Assembly (NCBI RefSeq): GCF_028554725.1
Contig: NC_071667.1
Span: 34,615,501 to 34,679,500 of the forward strand
Length of the DNA stretch: 64,000 nt
Origin: Zeugodacus cucurbitae
Lineage: Eukaryota > Arthropoda > Insecta > Diptera > Tephritidae
Reading direction: 5' to 3'
Position 1 is the first letter of the stretch. Each line of letters starts with the position of its first letter. Below, piece after piece: positions 31,766 through 42,949 of this stretch. Position numbers and translations under genes: made by a program. The notes beneath the pieces were generated by a model. That model worked only from the letters and a program-made list of their open reading frames with translations, had not been told where the DNA came from and ran no database searches.

Positions 31766-34266
31766 CTAGCTGACCCGGCGAACTTCGCCACGCCCAATTT
31801 TTATTTGAAATAGTTAAAACGCTTTTTGAACTCTGTTTAAGGCCATTTATTTGTATGGAATGTTAATATATTCAGGGAATAACGTCTCTGATCAATTTAA
31901 ATATTTTTGGCGAAGTTCGTTCTTTGTTTTGTTGTGTAGCGTGTAAACAAATAAAGAAGATGGCTCTCCAACACGCTAACATGACACATACATACCTATG
32001 TATGTACATATGAAACTGTAAAATTTTGAACTTAAACGATAAATCGGTTTGAATCATTCGAATTCTCAGAATGAACAGTTCCTCACTTTTAGATTTGCTG
32101 TGTTGTAGTAAACTATTCACTACAGTGAAATTATTATTTATGAATAAAGACGGAAACCTTAGTATATATCTGGTATAAAAATCCACGGGATTGAGATTTG
32201 AACTTGAGGTCAAAATTTATAAAATTATTGATGAAAATTTTCGTAGAGTTGATAATGAGCACAAATTTTCATAAAATAGTTAATTTTTGATTTTATATTC
32301 AAGTTTTTAACAAATAAGTTAATTACAAAATTGTTAGTTGATAACATGTAACATTTAATTTTATAATCTTAGGATAGATAATTCTTAATTTTTAATAGTA
32401 GTATTTATTTTTTTGAATTATAAACATTTTAATTTAACTTAGCACTAATTGGTGCACAATATTTTTGGTTAACCTGTCTCGAGCTAACACAAATAGATTT
32501 GATGGTTTTCCCACACGTGAGCATGCAACATATAATTGCCAATGGGAAAAACATGGATTATCCAAATCTAACCCACAAATGGACATTGCTTGGCCTTGAG
32601 ATTTATTAATGGACATGGCAAAAGCTAAACGAATAGGAAACTGTAGTCTTCTGAATGGTATCGTAGATTCTGACGGTATCATTGGAATACGGGGCAACAG
32701 GACCACTTCTCCTTTAAACTTTCCAGTCAAAATGGTTGCTTCAAGAATATTCCCTGTTAACTTTTTGATGACCAAACGTGTACCGTTGCATAACCGAGGG
32801 GGATTCAAATTACGCAGAAGAATAATAATTGAACCAATCTTCAACCGAAGAATATGTGGTGGCATTCCGGGTATATCTTGAGAGTTTAAAAATTCAGTTG
32901 GAAAATTTGCACTTTCATTTTCATCAACAACAGTATCGATTGATTTAAAAGACATCAGATCGCCTGGCAACAACTGTTGTATCTGGAAGTTAATTTCGTC
33001 AACATCAACATTTTTGGCTGCCAAAATAGCCCGCCCACTGAGCCAGTTATGATCTAAATAATTATTTTGTATATCCGGGAAAATACTTTGAATCAATTAA
33101 ATTTTTGTGTGAACAACAGTGCAGAAATTGTCTGGCAGTTTAATGCATTGCGTGTTTGGTTGCCGTTCTATTGTACCGTTCCCAATATCTAGCAATTGTT
33201 CCGAAAATATATGTGCTAATGGATCATTTAGTAAATGTACACGCATGTTTATAGTCAATCGAAGTGTTCTAACATTTCTCCATAAATATGATTGTTGCAA
33301 TGCTTAAATAACAGCTGATTTTTGTTTTGAATTTGCTTTGAATTTTCAGCGACATCTTTCGTAGCGTAGGTCAAGTGTCCGTTCGTTTGCACTCAATAAC
33401 AGCTTATACTTTTCCTTCAGTTCCCAGAGGTGCTCCGACTCGCTAGTGATGAAATTTGGGGTTCTTTTGTTGTTTTCATCAATTTTTGATATAATTTTCC
33501 TCGCAAATTTATGTATTGTCTGTTATAATTTAAATATTTCAAACATATTTTTCTGAAAGATATTTGAAAGATATCATAATAAAATTTTATAGAAATTAAG
33601 CATTGACTGTGAAACGCAAACGACTACTCAGTTTGCAACAATACTTAGCTAAGATTTTATTTAGGCACAACTTAAGTATGGACTGTGAAACCGGGCATTA
33701 GCCATACAAAATTCTATACCTAAATGCAAATAAATGAAATTTTTTTTGCATTTAGGAAATACATGCAGAAATCAACTCTGCGATTTCCTAAATTCCTCTG
33801 AAATCTCCCAAATTCGAGGAAGATTTACTGGAAAGAGTGGCAGCATTGCTTATTTGTCTGACCATACATATATACATAACTTTATTTATTTCACGGATTG
33901 TATGTGATTTTTTCTTAAATTTAGAATATTGAAAGTCATAGATTCGTATAACTTTACCACAAATAATATAAACTTCAAACAACGCATTTTCATTCAATGT
34001 TTTTAGCAAGTGGCAGCTTTTGTTATGACAGCCTAAATCCATGAAAATTTAGAAAGAAATGTAGCGCCATCTACTGCAACATACCGCACTTAGCGCCACC
34101 AACTGATGGATAGCTCTTTGCTAATAATCAACAAATAATTTGCAATAAATAAATAATGCGACTATAAGGAGAGTTATAAACTATCCTATCTTTCAAGTTG
34201 GACCAAACTGCATACAGTGTTAAAAATTTCATTAAAATCGGTTCAGTAGTTTAGGAGTCCATCGTA
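31766..34266 (-). mobile_element. Helitron H1, unit 6, 5' end deleted
   Basis: This copy matches unit 5 and carries the same 5' deletion, joining the CACTG-ended transposon after position 34266. It shares CGCCACGCCC and CTGTTTAAGG near its 3' end only with unit 5. Confidence 0.85.
32434..33300 (-). pseudogene. Helitron helicase C-terminal third (unit 6)
   Basis: The protein reading is identical to unit 2, including the shared in-frame TAA. Confidence 0.85.
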
Positions 34267-34639
34267 TATGAAAAAAATGTTGTAAGTTAATGTCTGCGGG
34301 AATTCTTATGGTCAGAGTTGAATTGTGGAATTATATGAGGATTATTTTTGTGGAAGATCTTAACCCTCTAACTGGTTTCTTTATGGGTCAATTTGACCCT
34401 TTTTTCGAGAAAATCAAAAAATATCCTTTAAAAAAGGACATTTAAGGATTAAAATATTCTACGAAAATGTTTGGCGGAAAATTTCAGTGGGGGTCACCAA
34501 AGACACCATTGTTGTAAATTGTAAATAAAGCTCTTTACGATTGATAACAAAATTATAATTTTGTTTTAATAGTGGTTTATTATAGTATGTACATATTATT
34601 TTTTTGCTTCAGCAGTAGTAGGACAGTGGATTAAAGATT

Positions 34640-34771
34640 AAACTTAATATGCTTTCCTGTATTTAGCTTGACGTGAATGTTCCGATGTGTCAAGGTTTCT
34701 GTACAAGCCCCATACGTATTCAGCAAGCATTACAGTTTGGGATTTCCCTTTGAATCTTTCTTCCAATACCT
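34640..34771 (-). pseudogene. CACTG transposon transposase, C-terminal piece
   Basis: The minus strand reads VLEERFKGKSQTVMLAEY then VWGLYRNLDTSEHSRQAKYR, ending in a stop. It directly continues the transposase broken at HQDIK at 39207-39230; removing the Jockey insertion restores one continuous frame (HQDIK then VLEERF). The original protein therefore ended about 40 residues after the conserved ERFHQD motif. Confidence 0.7.
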
Positions 34772-35012
34772 ATTGAGAGAGCTTTCAACATATACGGACG
34801 TAATTTTTATGCGCTCCGTGATAATTCTCTAAAACAAAAAGAAAATACCCAATAAACAAATCAATTTAAATAGTGCATTAAGCCAAGCTTAGTCAACAAC
34901 GCCGAAAGCGTCAAGCAAAACAAAAAAAAAATCACAAAAAATAAAAGTGTGCAAACAATAAACAAATATTAAAAAAAAAAACAAATTATAAGTGAGAAAA
35001 ATAAGTAATAAC

Positions 35013-36511
35013 ATGAGCGCTGCGCAGCCTCACCAACAAAGTCGTAGGCATTCTCTGAATGCCTACTTTAGCTTTGTCGAGCCTGCAAAACCAGCTCCTG
35101 CCAACAAACAAGGCAAAGGCGAGAAGGATGAGTCATCACAGCGATCAACTGAGCAGCACCCGAAGCAGAGCTTAGTAACAATAAAAGCAGCAGAGAATGA
35201 CAGTCAACAACGGCCAGCAACAAACATGAACGCACCAAAGCAGGTACCTGCAAGCGAGCAAACATCGAAGAAAAGCATAACGCAAGGTGAGAATGTACAA
35301 ATCAAAAAAGGTCCATCTGTACAGATTGGCATTGACCGCTACGTTAATATTAAAAGGAAATTATGTCCTGTGAAATCAGCGGTCAATCCTAAAAAATTTC
35401 AAGGCGGCACGCCAACCAAGAATAGACCTGATGTTTTAAATGGCAACAGATTTGCCATACTAAGCAATGGTTCTGATGATAATGCGAAGGGTACCACCAC
35501 AGTCGCCTATGCCAAACCGCCCCCAATATATTTGCGCGAGCGTAGCTCAAATACTCTTGTTGCTAAATTAAGCGAAATTGTAGGTACAAAAAGTTTTCAC
35601 ATAGTGCCTTTAAAAAAAGGCAATGTAGATGAAACAAAAATACAGACATACACTGAGAAGAGTTTTATGGATGTTGTAAAGTTTTTATCAGATAAAAACA
35701 AAAATTATTATTCCTATCAGCTGAAGAGCTCAAAGGGCTCAAAGTAATTAAAGGAATAGAGTCTTCCGTAGACTCTAGTGAAATCAAAGGAGCTCTGGAA
35801 GAATGTGCCTTTGAAGTTAAAACTGTGGTAAACATCTTTAACAGAAATAAAGTACCACAACCCATGTTTAGAATTGAATTGATGCCGAATTCTAATCAGC
35901 TTAAAAAGAACGAAGTGCATCCAATATATAATTTAAAATATTTGCTGCACCGTAGGGTAATCGTAGAAGAACCACACAAAAGAAACGGTCCGGTACAATG
36001 CACCAACTGCCAAGAGTATGGGCATACCAAATCATATTGCACTCTACGCAGTGTTTGTGTGGTATGTGGTGATATACATCCCACTTCAAAATGTACCCTC
36101 AAGAAAGAGGATTTAAATAAAAAATGCAGCAATTGTGGAGGAAGTCACACTGCCAACTACAGGGGTTGTCCTGTTTATAAAGATTTAAAATCGAAGTTGT
36201 CACAGGGAATTCAAGCACGACGTAGCCAAATGTTACATCCTCCTCGTAATGACATTATAAATATCACAGACCATATTCAAAAATCTGGCAATATTAAAAA
36301 TAATACTGTACAAGGGAGCTATGCCAATTTTGTAAAAGGCAACAATGTACAAATGCAACCACCGCAAAATCCCCCAAATGGTGGTATTGAAACCATGATT
36401 ATAAATCTTACGCAATGTATGACGCAATTTATGTCTACTATGCAAAATATGATACAAGATTTAATAAAATCGCAAAACCAAATGCTGCAAACTTTATTAA
36501 GTAAAAAATAA
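35013..36511 (+). pseudogene. Jockey ORF1 (gag-like, zinc knuckles), one frameshift
   Basis: This is a nucleic-acid-binding protein that coats element RNA. It starts at ATG 35013 (MSAAQPHQQSRR). A low-complexity N-terminal half reaches NYYSYQLKSSKG near 35730. A single-base loss at about 35738 shifts the frame, which continues as LKVIKGIESS to the stop at 36511. The C-terminal half has HPIYNLKYLLHRR, then CCHC-type knuckles (C-TNCQEYGHTKSYC, C-VVCGDIHPTSKC, C-SNCGGSHTANYRGC). It would give about 500 residues if unbroken, a normal Jockey ORF1 size. Confidence 0.85.
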
Positions 36512-39073
36512 GCATACTAAACATTTGTATATGGAATGCTAACGGTGTTAACCAACATAAATTAGAGATTATTAAATTTCTGTCTGAAAAAAATATAGAT
36601 GTAATGCTAATATCAGAGACTCATCTGACAAACAAAAACAATTTTAAAATACCGGGATTTAGACTGTATGTTACAAATCACCCGGATGGAAAAGCACACG
36701 GTGGAACGGCAGTGTTGGTTAGAAATCGGTTAAACCACTATGCTCGGGAATCTCATGCTACAGCCCAGTTACAAGCTACAACAATATCCTTAAAAAATCG
36801 GAATTGTGATTTAAATCTAACGGCTATATACTGCCCACCTCGTTTTAAAATTACAGATAGCGAATTTAAAGACTTTTTTGGAACGCTAGGTCATAGATTT
36901 CTAGCAGGTGGAGATTATAATGCAAAACACATGTACTGGGGTTCACGTCTTATTAATCCGAAGGGACGCCAGCTGTACCAAACCATTATGAACCACAATA
37001 ATCTTGATATAATATCTCCTGGTAAGCCCACATACTGGCCCAATGATCGCAACAAACTACCAGATTTAATTGATTTCGCTGTAACCAAAAATATAGATAG
37101 ATCGCTTGTGACAGTTGATACATGTACAGACTTATCTTCTGACCATTCACATGTAATAATAAAGTTGTGTGAACAACCCATATTCGTTGAGCCAAAAGTG
37201 GGTCTAATATCTCACAAAACGAACTGGTTAAAATATAAAAAATATGTGAGTAGCCACATTAATATTGATTTAAAAATAGATACAGAAAGAGATATTGATG
37301 AAAGCATACGAGAATTTAATGATGTAATATCAAATGCAGCTGTCATAGCAACACCAAACAGAAACAATAAACCAATTAGCCGAAGAAAAATCACTAATAA
37401 TGAAATAGAAAAGCTTGTAAATGAAAAAAGGCGAGCTAGACGTGAATGGCAGTTAAATCGCTCCTCTTCTACTCAGCTTCAACTAAAATATGCTGTACGA
37501 AAACTAAAAACAGCGCTTAAACGTGAGGAAGAATACCACACTCACAATTATATAAAGAAACTGTGTCCAAACTCAAACAAACGAAATTCTCTTTGGAAAG
37601 CCCAAAAGTCAATGAAGCCTCCAGTCGACTCCAACTTGCCTATAAGAGGCTTGGGTGGAAACTGGGCACGAAGCGATGAGGATAAGGCAAATTGTTTTGC
37701 AAATCACCTAGAAAAGGTATTTCAACCTAATTGCCCAAAGAACAGCTTTAAGCTGCCAATCATCTCCAATAGCGCTAACGAGTCGCTTGGGTCTATTCAA
37801 ACGTCATCTTCTGAAATTATTAAAATCATAAAAGAGCTGAATCCAAAAAAGTCGGCAGGACACGATAAAATTACTCCAAAAATGCTAATTGAGTTACCAA
37901 ATATTGCTTTAACAGTGCTCTCCTTGCTCTTTAACGCTATTTTCAGTTTCGGGTACTATCCAATTTCATGGAAGAAGTCGCAGATCATCATGATAGAGAA
38001 ACCAGGTAAAGACTTGACACAGCCGTCTTCATACAGACCAATCAGTCTTCTACCCTGTCTTTCTAAAATATTTGAAAAAGTGTTACTATCAAAGATGTCT
38101 CCTTTCCTCCATGAAAATAATGTAATACCAACGCACCAATTCGGGTTTCGTTCGAGTATAGAGAGTACTGTTCTGCTATATTTCTAGATGTGGCTCAGGC
38201 GTTCGATGGGCTTTTATATAAGATTAAAAAAAAGCTTACCACTCGAAATGCATAAAACCTTGGAGTCTTATTTAAAAAATAGAAAGTTTACTGTCACAGT
38301 AGGAGACTTCATATCTGAAGAACGACCAATAAGAGCTGGTGTACCGCAAGGCAGTGTTTTAGGGCCAACTCTATACATAATATATACAGCAGACCTACCA
38401 ACAGCAAGTAATATTTTGATATCAACTTTTGCGGATGACACAGCTTTAGTGAGCCGAAACAAATGCCCAATTATAGCATCAAAAGTATTAGGAGGGCATT
38501 TAATTTTTGTCGAGGAATGGCTAGCAAACTGGCGTATAAATGTAAATGAACAAAAGTGCAAGCATGTTATATTTTCCTTAAGACCAAAAACGTGCCCGGC
38601 AGTTAAAATGAACAATATTTTAGTACCCCAAGCGACTGAAGTAACATATCTTGGTATTCACTTAGATACAAGGCTCACGTGGAGAAAACACATATCGAGC
38701 AAAATAACCTGCATGAAGATAAGAGCAGCACATTTAAATTGGCTTTTAAATAAAAATTCAAAACTTAGCCTAGACAATAAAGTTCTGTTATATAACGCGG
38801 TCATAAAACCGATTTGGATGTACGGCATCCAACTGTGGGGTACGACCTGTGCAACTAATATCGATATAATTCAGAGATTCCAATCAAAAATGGTATATGC
38901 GTAATGAAAATATCCATAAAGATCTTGGTATTCTCATGGTAAAGAAAGAAGTAGAGAACAGCAGAAATAAATATTTATCCAAACTCCGAGATCACCCAAA
39001 CCCATTGGCTAATGCTTTATTACATTCTTGTAATCAATCACGTCTAAAAAGAAGAGATATGCCAGCACACTGA
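36508..39073 (+). pseudogene. Jockey ORF2 (endonuclease and reverse transcriptase), broken
   Basis: The frame overlaps the ORF1 stop and opens with ICIWNANGVNQHK; the first in-frame ATG is only at 36604 (MLISETHL). The APE endonuclease is complete (SETHL, GGDYNAKHMYWGS, LSSDHSHVII). The reverse transcriptase follows (SAGHDKITPKM, SSYRPISLLPCLSKIFEKVL). Near 38155 about 20-25 codons are lost, with a frameshift before DVAQAFDG, and the residues after AFD are also missing. The palm continues in another frame (AGVPQGSVLGPTLY, FADDTALVS). A second loss near 38895 shifts the last 60 codons, which end at 39073. Confidence 0.88.
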
Positions 39074-39206
39074 GGAGCAACGTTTCACCAAAACAACTCA
39101 ATCAATTGGTTGAGCTTGTCTAGTTTTAATTAGAATTAAGATTTTATAACTTATTGTTAGGCTCCAAAGAGCAGATTCAATAAATAAAGAAATATATGAA
39201 AAAAAA

Positions 39207-40721
39207 ACCTTTATATCCTGATGAAACCTTTCACCGTGTTCATCTGAAACCGCTCCAAGGTTTTCTTTAAAAAAATTGAGATGAGAATGCAGAAAGTGCA
39301 GCTTTAGTGACATCTTAACGCCAATATTGTTAAAACCGATTAGCATGCTTTCAATATTTTCTGCATAGTTTTGTGCTTTTGAGTTTCCAAGGAATTCTGA
39401 TATAACCAGCTGCATAAAGTCAAAGGCTGTCTTTTGCATATCCGACAGATGACCATAAAATTCTTCATCTTGTAATAATTTTCTTATATCGGGTCCAACG
39501 AGCATTCCTAGAAAAGGTAGTTTACATTGAATGAAATAAATTATTTCTTAAAACCGTATTTTACCTTCTTTTAATTTTGCTGCAGATAATCTGGGGAAAA
39601 TTGTTTGAATGCTTTTGAAAGCATATCCTTGTGTATTTAAGCTTTTAATAAAATTTTTCACCACGCCCAACTTAATATGCAGCGGTGGAAGTATGACCTT
39701 ATCTTTTGGGACAAGAGATTCATGGATTACATTTAAGTCACCAATAATATTTTCTTTACGTTCTTCGAAATATTTAATATGATAATGGCTGCTGGTAGCA
39801 CGTGAATCCCATTTACAAAGAAAGCACATATGTATATTTTGTGTATCCTGTTTGCATTCCAGTCAATATTGCAATCATTTTGAAGTCTGCGCATACTTCC
39901 CATTTATATTTATAGTATTCAATTTAATTTAAGAGATTTGAAATATTTGGTTATGTTTCCTCCTTTTTTGTGGAATACGCAACCGGTATTGATGAATGCT
40001 GATTTCCATTGTGCAGTAATACTGCTTTTAAGCTGTGTTTTGAACTATCTATAAATAGTCGCCAAGCGGAAGAGTCCAGTGGAAGCTTTAGATATTTTAG
40101 AACCTCTTCAATACTGCAACAAAACACAAGTTCTTCTGATTTTTTAAAATAACTTTCCAAATCGGCGTGTCTTTTTCTTGGCGATGTAACTTTTACATCG
40201 GCTTTTATCAAATTCCTGTTTTTCAATCTGGAACATAATATTTCAGCTTTCTCTTTTGTTAGTCCTTAATCTCCTACAAGATCTTCAAAATGAGCTTGGT
40301 CTATCAAATTACGACATATGTTTAAACCACCAGGAGGCAAGTAACTTATATCTGATATGTTTTCAACCGCCGCTGTTATTTCTGTATTGGCGTATGTCAT
40401 ATTGGCCGAAAATGTATGTGTTGGCGGTTGAGACACCGGAACACCTTCACAACGCACTTCTGGTAAAATGACATTATTTGTTGCTTCGTATCTCATTATT
40501 TGGCTTCTACCAAATTTGTAATTTACGCAGAAATAGCATGTATCTGATTTGTGATTTTCAGGTTCAATCCATATAATAGGCGCAGAAAATGGCAGCGCCT
40601 TAGTACCGCCTTTGTACCAGGTCAAAGGTCCACTTTCGCAAGTAGTACATACAGTTTTTGGTATTAATTGTCCACAAATAAAACAAAACCAATCTCTTAA
40701 TTTGCAAACAGAATCCGCCAT
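39207..40721 (-). pseudogene. CACTG transposon transposase, N-terminal and central part
   Basis: It starts MADSVCKLRDWFCFICGQL at 40721 with paired cysteines (C-x2-C, C-x2-C) suggesting a zinc-binding N-terminus. Further on are RKRHADLESYFKKSEELVF, WRLFIDSSKHSLKAVLLHNG, HMCFLCKWDSRA, ILPPLHIKLGVVKNF and the highly conserved LGAVSDEHGERFHQDI. A small GT-AG intron is readable at about 39507-39565 between KLKEG and MLVGPDI. Defects are an in-frame TAA at 40266-40268 and a missing or scrambled stretch near 39830-39955. I know this family from many arthropod genomes as an unnamed transposase-like protein. Confidence 0.7.
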
Positions 40722-41203
40722 GCTTCTTTAAGCTTTAATTGTTCTTTTTTTATATTAATATTAGTAAAAATCACACCCGATATGTACTGCTTAGTAAGTC
40801 AATTATGCTTAATTTTATCACACCCGATTTGTAAGTCACAGCTGACTAGACGCGAGAACTCAGTGTTTGGCCCGGCCGAACTTGACGACGTTTTCACCTA
40901 CTTTGTATATGTTGGCGTGTAATTTTGCCAATTAATCGTAAAGAGCTTTATTTACAACAATGGTGTCTTTGGTGACCCCCACTGAAATTTTCCGTCAAAC
41001 ATTTTCGTAGAATATTTTAATCCTTAATGTCCTTTTTTAAAGGATATTTTTTGATTTTCTCGAAAAAAGGGTCAAATTGACCCATAAAGAAACCAGTTAG
41101 AGGGTTAAGATCTTCCACAAAAATAATCCTCATACAATTCCACAATATAACTCTGACCCTAAGAATTCTCTCAGACATTAACTTACAACAATTTTCATAT
41201 AGT
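40722..41203. other. Leader region and right inverted-repeat arm of the CACTG transposon
   Basis: This is non-coding. From about 40930 it mirrors 34267-34539, forming the long inverted arm. Confidence 0.65.
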
Positions 41204-41364
41204 ATAATGCTCCCTTCGACCAAAAAATGAAAACTTTGACCCATTGTAAAAAAAAACTCAGACCATAAGTTTGTTCTACAAGAATGATCTACTCAAAATA
41301 CCCTTTCAGAATTATAGGGTCGCTATTCTGTTCCATTCAAAAAGTCTTCATTTGTTGGACAGTG

Positions 41365-41384
41365 TAATTGTCGCTTGATAATAA
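41365..41384 (+). other. Residual end of the H2 body (unit 6)
   Basis: TAATTGTCGCTTGATAATAA is the last 20 bp of the H2 fragment seen at the ends of units 1-4. It shows that the CACTG transposon was inserted into the H2 body of the last unit. Confidence 0.75.
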
Positions 41385-41725
41385 TCTATATATATAAAAA
41401 TGAAACCCGTTTTCCATTGTCACGACATAGCATTAAAACGGCTTGACCGATTTGGCTGATTCTTTTTGTGTGTATTCCAGGGGGTTTGAGAATGGTTCTT
41501 ACGGAGAGAAAATTTTAGAAAAATTGCCTGAAAATGTCTAAAATTCACACTTTTCTAATCTCCCATACAAACAATTTGTTATAGGTATTCATTTTTATAT
41601 GGAGGATATTATAGATTCCAGTTCAAATTGAATAGGTACGCATACATAAGATAGGTCAGCTATACAAAATAAAGTAGTGCATCAAATTTACACTAAGGCG
41701 GTACGAAGTTCGCCGGGTCTGCTAG
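41385..41725 (+). mobile_element. Helitron H3, 341 bp, non-autonomous
   Basis: It starts TCTATATATATAAAAATG and ends with the hairpin GCGGTACGAAGTTCGCC followed by GGGTCTGCTAG and a T. Both ends fit the Helitron rule. It has no coding content. Its right end is also the right boundary of the 33.4-kb block. Confidence 0.85.
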
Positions 41726-41955
41726 TAATACATATATACATTAGGAACAAATGAAGATAGCGGAATAAAACTTTACACAAATGCTGTATTTGAGCTGTGA
41801 CATCACTTGTGGTCAAATTGTCAAAATCGGACCATGACTTTTCAAGGCCCCTGATATCGAACATGAAGAACTCAGTGCCTAAGTGTAATTTTTCACCGAA
41901 AATATACTTAGGTAAATCCCTCAGATATTTTAATGTAATTCATTCCCTCTGAATT
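41726..41955 (-). repeat. Fly interspersed repeat, right part of the split copy
   Basis: It continues the copy that stops at 8340: TAATACATATATACATTAGG, AGCGGAATAAAACTTTAC, TTTCAAGGCCCCTGATATCG. The order and spacing are the same as in the unbroken copy at 62330-62532, read on the other strand. Confidence 0.85.
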
Positions 41956-42866
41956 TTTATACTCTCGCAACAAAAGTTGCTAAAGAGAGTATTATAGTTT
42001 TGTCCACATAACTGTTGTTTGTAAGTCCTAAAACTAAACGAGCTAGATATAGGGTTATATATACCAAAGTGATCAGGGTGACGAGTAAAGTTCAAATCCG
42101 GATGTCTGTCTGTCCGTCCGTGCAAGCTGTAACTTGAGTAAAAATTGAGATATTTTAATGAAACTTGGCACCATAAGAAGGTTAAGTTCGAAAATGGGCG
42201 GAATCGGACCGCTGCCACGCCCACAAAATGGCGATAACCGAAAAAAGAAGGTTCAGAAGAGCTGCACTCAAAATGGTATACAAAATTTTAAATGGGCGTG
42301 GTCCCGCCCACTTATGGGTCAAAAACCAAATCTCCGAAACTACTCGGCCGATTTCAATGAAACTTGGTTTGTAACAGTTTCCTTACATCCCAATGATATG
42401 TTGTGTAAATAGACCAAATCACTTCACAACCACGCCTACTTCCTATATACCAGAACTTTGAAGACAATCTGAATCGTTTACTTTACAATACATAAAGTAA
42501 GCACTAGTGAAGAAATCGGAACAGAACTTTGCACAAATACTATATTTATAGTGTGGCATCGCTCTTCTAAAAATCGTCGAAATCGGACCATACATTTTCA
42601 AGGCCCCATATATCGAACATGAGGACCTCAGGGGTTCTAGTTTTTTTTATCGGAAATATAAGTAAGTCCCTCAGATATTTTGATGAATTTCGGAGGAAAT
42701 ATGTTTTTATTGCCATATACATTATATTAGAGTTTCCAACTTTCAATGGACTTTGTACCATATACATATATGCCGAATATGTGGGTCAAATTGTGTGTTA
42801 TATTAAGGAAATTGAATAAATAAATTGCGAGAGTTACACCCGAACTTAGCCCTTCCTTACTTGTTA
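41956..42866 (-). repeat. Fly interspersed repeat copy
   Basis: It runs from the TATACTCTCGCAAC head at 41959, through GTCTGTCTGTCCGTCCG and GCCACGCCCACAAAATGGCG, to the CCGAACTTAGCCCTTCCTTACTTG end at 42866. Short open frames across it are not genes. Confidence 0.8.
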
Positions 42867-42949
42867 TTCATAAATAGAGGGAGTGAAATGTACAAAGACA
42901 GCAAGTAAAATGTTTCACGAAATTTTTTAATTGAAAATTAAGTGCCATT

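Larger units (their letters stand above)
34772..39206 (+). mobile_element. Jockey-clade non-LTR retrotransposon, 4.4 kb
   Basis: It starts ATTGAGAGAGCTTTCAACAT, ends in a short poly-A (39199-39206), and is flanked by ACCT at 34768-34771 and 39207-39210. It has a 5' untranslated region, a gag-like ORF1 with zinc knuckles, an endonuclease and reverse transcriptase ORF2, and a short 3' region. It was nearly full length on arrival but now has frameshifts and small deletions. It sits in the transposase gene of the CACTG-ended transposon. Confidence 0.9.
34267..41364 (-). mobile_element. CACTG-ended DNA transposon (CMC-like), split by a Jockey insertion
   Basis: Two long arms in inverted orientation (34267-34539 and about 40930-41203) match closely through GGGTCAAATTGACCC and TTTCAGTGGGGGTCACC. 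The right arm runs on to GGACAGTG at 41364, so the terminus reads CACTGTCCAACAAATG. The left outer 160 bp or so were lost in the deletion at 34266. Inside is a minus-strand transposase gene, interrupted at 34772-39206 by the Jockey element. CACTG ends point to the CMC group (CACTA, Mirage, Chapaev), but the superfamily is inferred from these ends only. Confidence 0.7.
8341..41725. mobile_element. 33.4-kb composite Helitron-bounded block with six tandem units
   Basis: The block begins TCTATACTTATATAATA directly after an A and ends with a hairpin, GGGTCTGCTAG and a T. These are the 5'-TC and CTRR-3' ends of a Helitron inserted in an A/T dinucleotide. Its units start at the TC terminus at 8341, 16633, 20258, 23826, 27370 and 31215, and H3 starts at 41385. 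Periods for units 2-5 are 3625, 3568, 3544 and 3845 bp; unit 1 is longer because of two later insertions. Helitrons move by rolling-circle replication using a Rep-helicase; no Rep domain is visible here, so the block is non-autonomous. Confidence 0.85.

Noticed and set aside
8341..34266. Array as a satellite DNA or centromeric repeat
   Set aside because: Units contain complete transposon ends with target duplications, and the block has one clear insertion site, so a transposon origin explains it.
8341..34266. Array as an assembly artefact
   Set aside because: Each unit has private insertions or deletions and unit 1 has two unique insertions, which argue against simple duplication of one sequence by the assembler. 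Read depth would still be needed to be sure of the copy number.
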